Source: Planctomycetota bacterium (GTDB taxonomy: Bacteria > Planctomycetota > Phycisphaerae > Sedimentisphaerales > Anaerohalosphaeraceae). From it: 15,920 nucleotides of DNA. The stretch lies in contig DAOVVQ010000060.1 of the NCBI GenBank assembly GCA_030637065.1, positions 1 to 15,920 of the forward strand, written 5' to 3'. This document shows, piece after piece, positions 14,627 to 15,920 of the stretch; the stretch's first letter is position 1; each line of letters starts with the position of its first letter. The translations under genes were made by a program, and so were the position numbers. Below the pieces are notes generated by a model, which was not told the origin of the DNA, did not search any database, and was given only the letters and a program-made list of their open reading frames with translations.

Positions 14627-15920
14627 CTATATTGTTCTTTGTCTCTGTTTGGTCGACTGCCGTTTGGGTGTACGCTTCTGTTTGGTCTTGCCCACTTTTT
14701 TGGTTTTTTCGTTCGTTTCAGCTTTAGGGCTGCTGCCTGCTGTCGATACAGCGGCGACGTATTTCTCTCCCGGTCCTGCCGCCCATTGGATGTCGGCCTT
14801 TGCCTTGGGGCCCTGGGTGTAGGGATCGTGATACTTTTGGCCATATTGGCGGAGTTTTCGTGCAAGTGTTCGGACGGTTTCGCGGTAGTCGGGGTCGCGT
14901 AGGAAGTTAGTGATCTCGTCGGGGTCCTTTTCGAGGTCAAAGAGCCACGGGTCCTCGTTCTGCGAAAAGACCAGCTTGTAACGCCCGGTGACAGCGGCGA
15001 CCCAGCCGACCTGGTTTGTGCCCGATTCGCGGATGAAGATGATGTCGTCCCATTTTGCCGGGGCCTTACCCGTGGTAAAGAGCTTCGAGGCATCTCGCCC
15101 CTGCTCGGTTCCTGGGGCTTTTTGGCCCATCATGCTTATGATAGTCGGCAGGAAATCGACGCATCCTAATGCCTGGTCGATCACGGTTGCCGCTTTTACC
15201 ATCTTCGGGTAGTAGAGGATGAACGGGATCTTCGCGGAGGCTTCGTATGGCACGCCCTTGTTGTCGCGTCCGTGCTCGCCGCAGAGGTCGCCGTGATCGG
15301 AGGTGAAGACGACGATCGTGTTATCAATGAGGCGGTTTTTGCGGAGGGAGTTCAGGATCTTGCCGACGTTGTCGTCGATGCACTTTACCATTCCGAAATA
15401 TTTTTGCAGATAGGCGCCGGAGAAGTTTTTCTTCTGTTTCGATCCCCAGGCTGGGACGTTGTCATCGGGTTTGTCGAAGGTTTTGGGGGTGTCGAATGTC
15501 ATGTCGGCAAACATGGTGTCGTAGGGCGGACGGACGCTGTTTGGCCCGTGGGGGTCGGGGATCGAGACCATGTAGCAGAAGGGCTCGTTTTTGTGTGCAT
15601 TGATAAAGTCGACGGTCTTGTCGGCGAGCCAATCGGTGGTGAAGGACTTTTCGTCGGCTCCTTCGACGTCGTAGGTAGGATTGCCGTTCTTTCGTGCCTT
15701 TACCCTCGGCTGGCCCGCGGTAATCTCCAACTGCTTCCAGTGCCCTCGGTTGAACATGTATCGGTTGTCGGCGAATCCGAACTGCCGCTCGGAGGCCCAC
15801 TGCGGTTTGCCGTCGCCGTCGATGTGCCACTTGCCGGCATATCCGGTGGCGTAGCCCTGTCGCCTGAGCGTCTCGGCAAATGTTATTATGTTGTCATCGA
15901 GAGGAATGTTGTTCGAGGTC
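14627..15920 (-). CDS. Sulfatase, C-terminal 430 residues (N-terminus outside the window)
   Basis: The frame stays open to the window edge (first whole codon at 15919), so the ATG at 15757 is internal and the true start lies beyond 15920. The visible part begins with TSNNIPLDD and then ETLRRQGYATGYAGKWHIDG, where GKWH is the conserved sulfatase block. Further along, SIPDPHGP (H124 of the visible part) and VVFTSDHGDLCGEHG (D208/H209) give the metal and sulfate-binding positions, and YEASAKIPFILYYP is typical of the family. The catalytic Cys/Ser-x-P-S/A-R motif should lie upstream and cannot be checked. The last 30 or so residues (from about KAETNEKTKK) are almost purely Lys/Arg/Thr/Gln and extend past the normal end of the fold, an unusual basic tail. 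The next gene downstream has its own promoter, so the two may be separate transcripts. Confidence 0.9.
   Translation of the reverse strand, partial: TSNNIPLDDNIITFAETLRRQGYATGYAGKWHIDGDGKPQWASERQFGFADNRYMFNRGHWKQLEITAGQPRVKARKNGNPTYDVEGADEKSFTTDWLADKTVDFINAHKNEPFCYMVSIPDPHGPNSVRPPYDTMFADMTFDTPKTFDKPDDNVPAWGSKQKKNFSGAYLQKYFGMVKCIDDNVGKILNSLRKNRLIDNTIVVFTSDHGDLCGEHGRDNKGVPYEASAKIPFILYYPKMVKAATVIDQALGCVDFLPTIISMMGQKAPGTEQGRDASKLFTTGKAPAKWDDIIFIRESGTNQVGWVAAVTGRYKLVFSQNEDPWLFDLEKDPDEITNFLRDPDYRETVRTLARKLRQYGQKYHDPYTQGPKAKADIQWAAGPGEKYVAAVSTAGSSPKAETNEKTKKVGKTKQKRTPKRQSTKQRQRTI

Noticed and set aside
14473..15093. 206-codon open frame on the minus strand beside the partial sulfatase
   Set aside because: The product is low-complexity Ser/Thr/Arg-rich and overlaps the sulfatase coding frame, whose motifs are unambiguous.

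Overview
The window reads as a chromosomal segment of a Planctomycetota-type bacterium, most likely a Phycisphaerae/Sedimentisphaerales relative. That is an inference from gene content only: two sulfatases, a giant secreted PQQ-like beta-propeller/malectin protein, a TMTC-like TPR membrane protein, and the combination of a B12 locus with a B12-riboswitch-controlled radical SAM/peptide pair. No rRNA, tRNA, CRISPR array or complete insertion sequence was seen.

Region 1 (1-3189, minus strand) is a compact cobalamin lower-ligand assembly operon read right to left: cobC, cobU, cobT, cobS and the first 27 codons of cobD, which runs off the left edge. Three of its four junctions are coupled (1-base overlap, 4-base overlap, 1-base gap). 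The exception is cobU/cobT, where a palindrome-rich MITE-like insert of about 116 bp is flanked by an 11-bp direct repeat that duplicates the cobT Shine-Dalgarno.

Region 2 (about 3190-3760) is a divergent control region. Two adenosylcobalamin-type riboswitches stand back to back, separated by an AT-rich stretch of roughly 90 bp carrying divergent promoter-like hexamers. The minus-strand one leads into cobC and has no U-tract terminator, so it looks like a translational switch. The plus-strand one ends in a very strong intrinsic terminator, so it looks like a transcriptional OFF switch.

Region 3 (3803-5339, plus strand) is the most interesting part: a 38-residue Lys-rich peptide gene with one Cys, followed 13 nt later by a radical SAM/SPASM enzyme. 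The pair should be made when B12 is scarce. It matches what I remember of the predicted CbpA/CbpB family (modified peptide precursor and its peptide-modifying radical SAM enzyme). As far as I know the product and its role are uncharacterised.

Region 4 (5421-15920, minus strand), read right to left, is a partial sulfatase; then, behind its own sigma70-like promoter, a methyltransferase-glycosyltransferase fusion, a TMTC-like membrane/TPR protein, a Tat-type sulfatase, and a 1308-residue secreted protein with two PQQ-like propellers, an internal SAM-methyltransferase-like Rossmann domain and a C-terminal malectin-like domain. The theme is surface or sulfated-glycan handling. The cbpAB genes converge on this block with an 81-bp gap.
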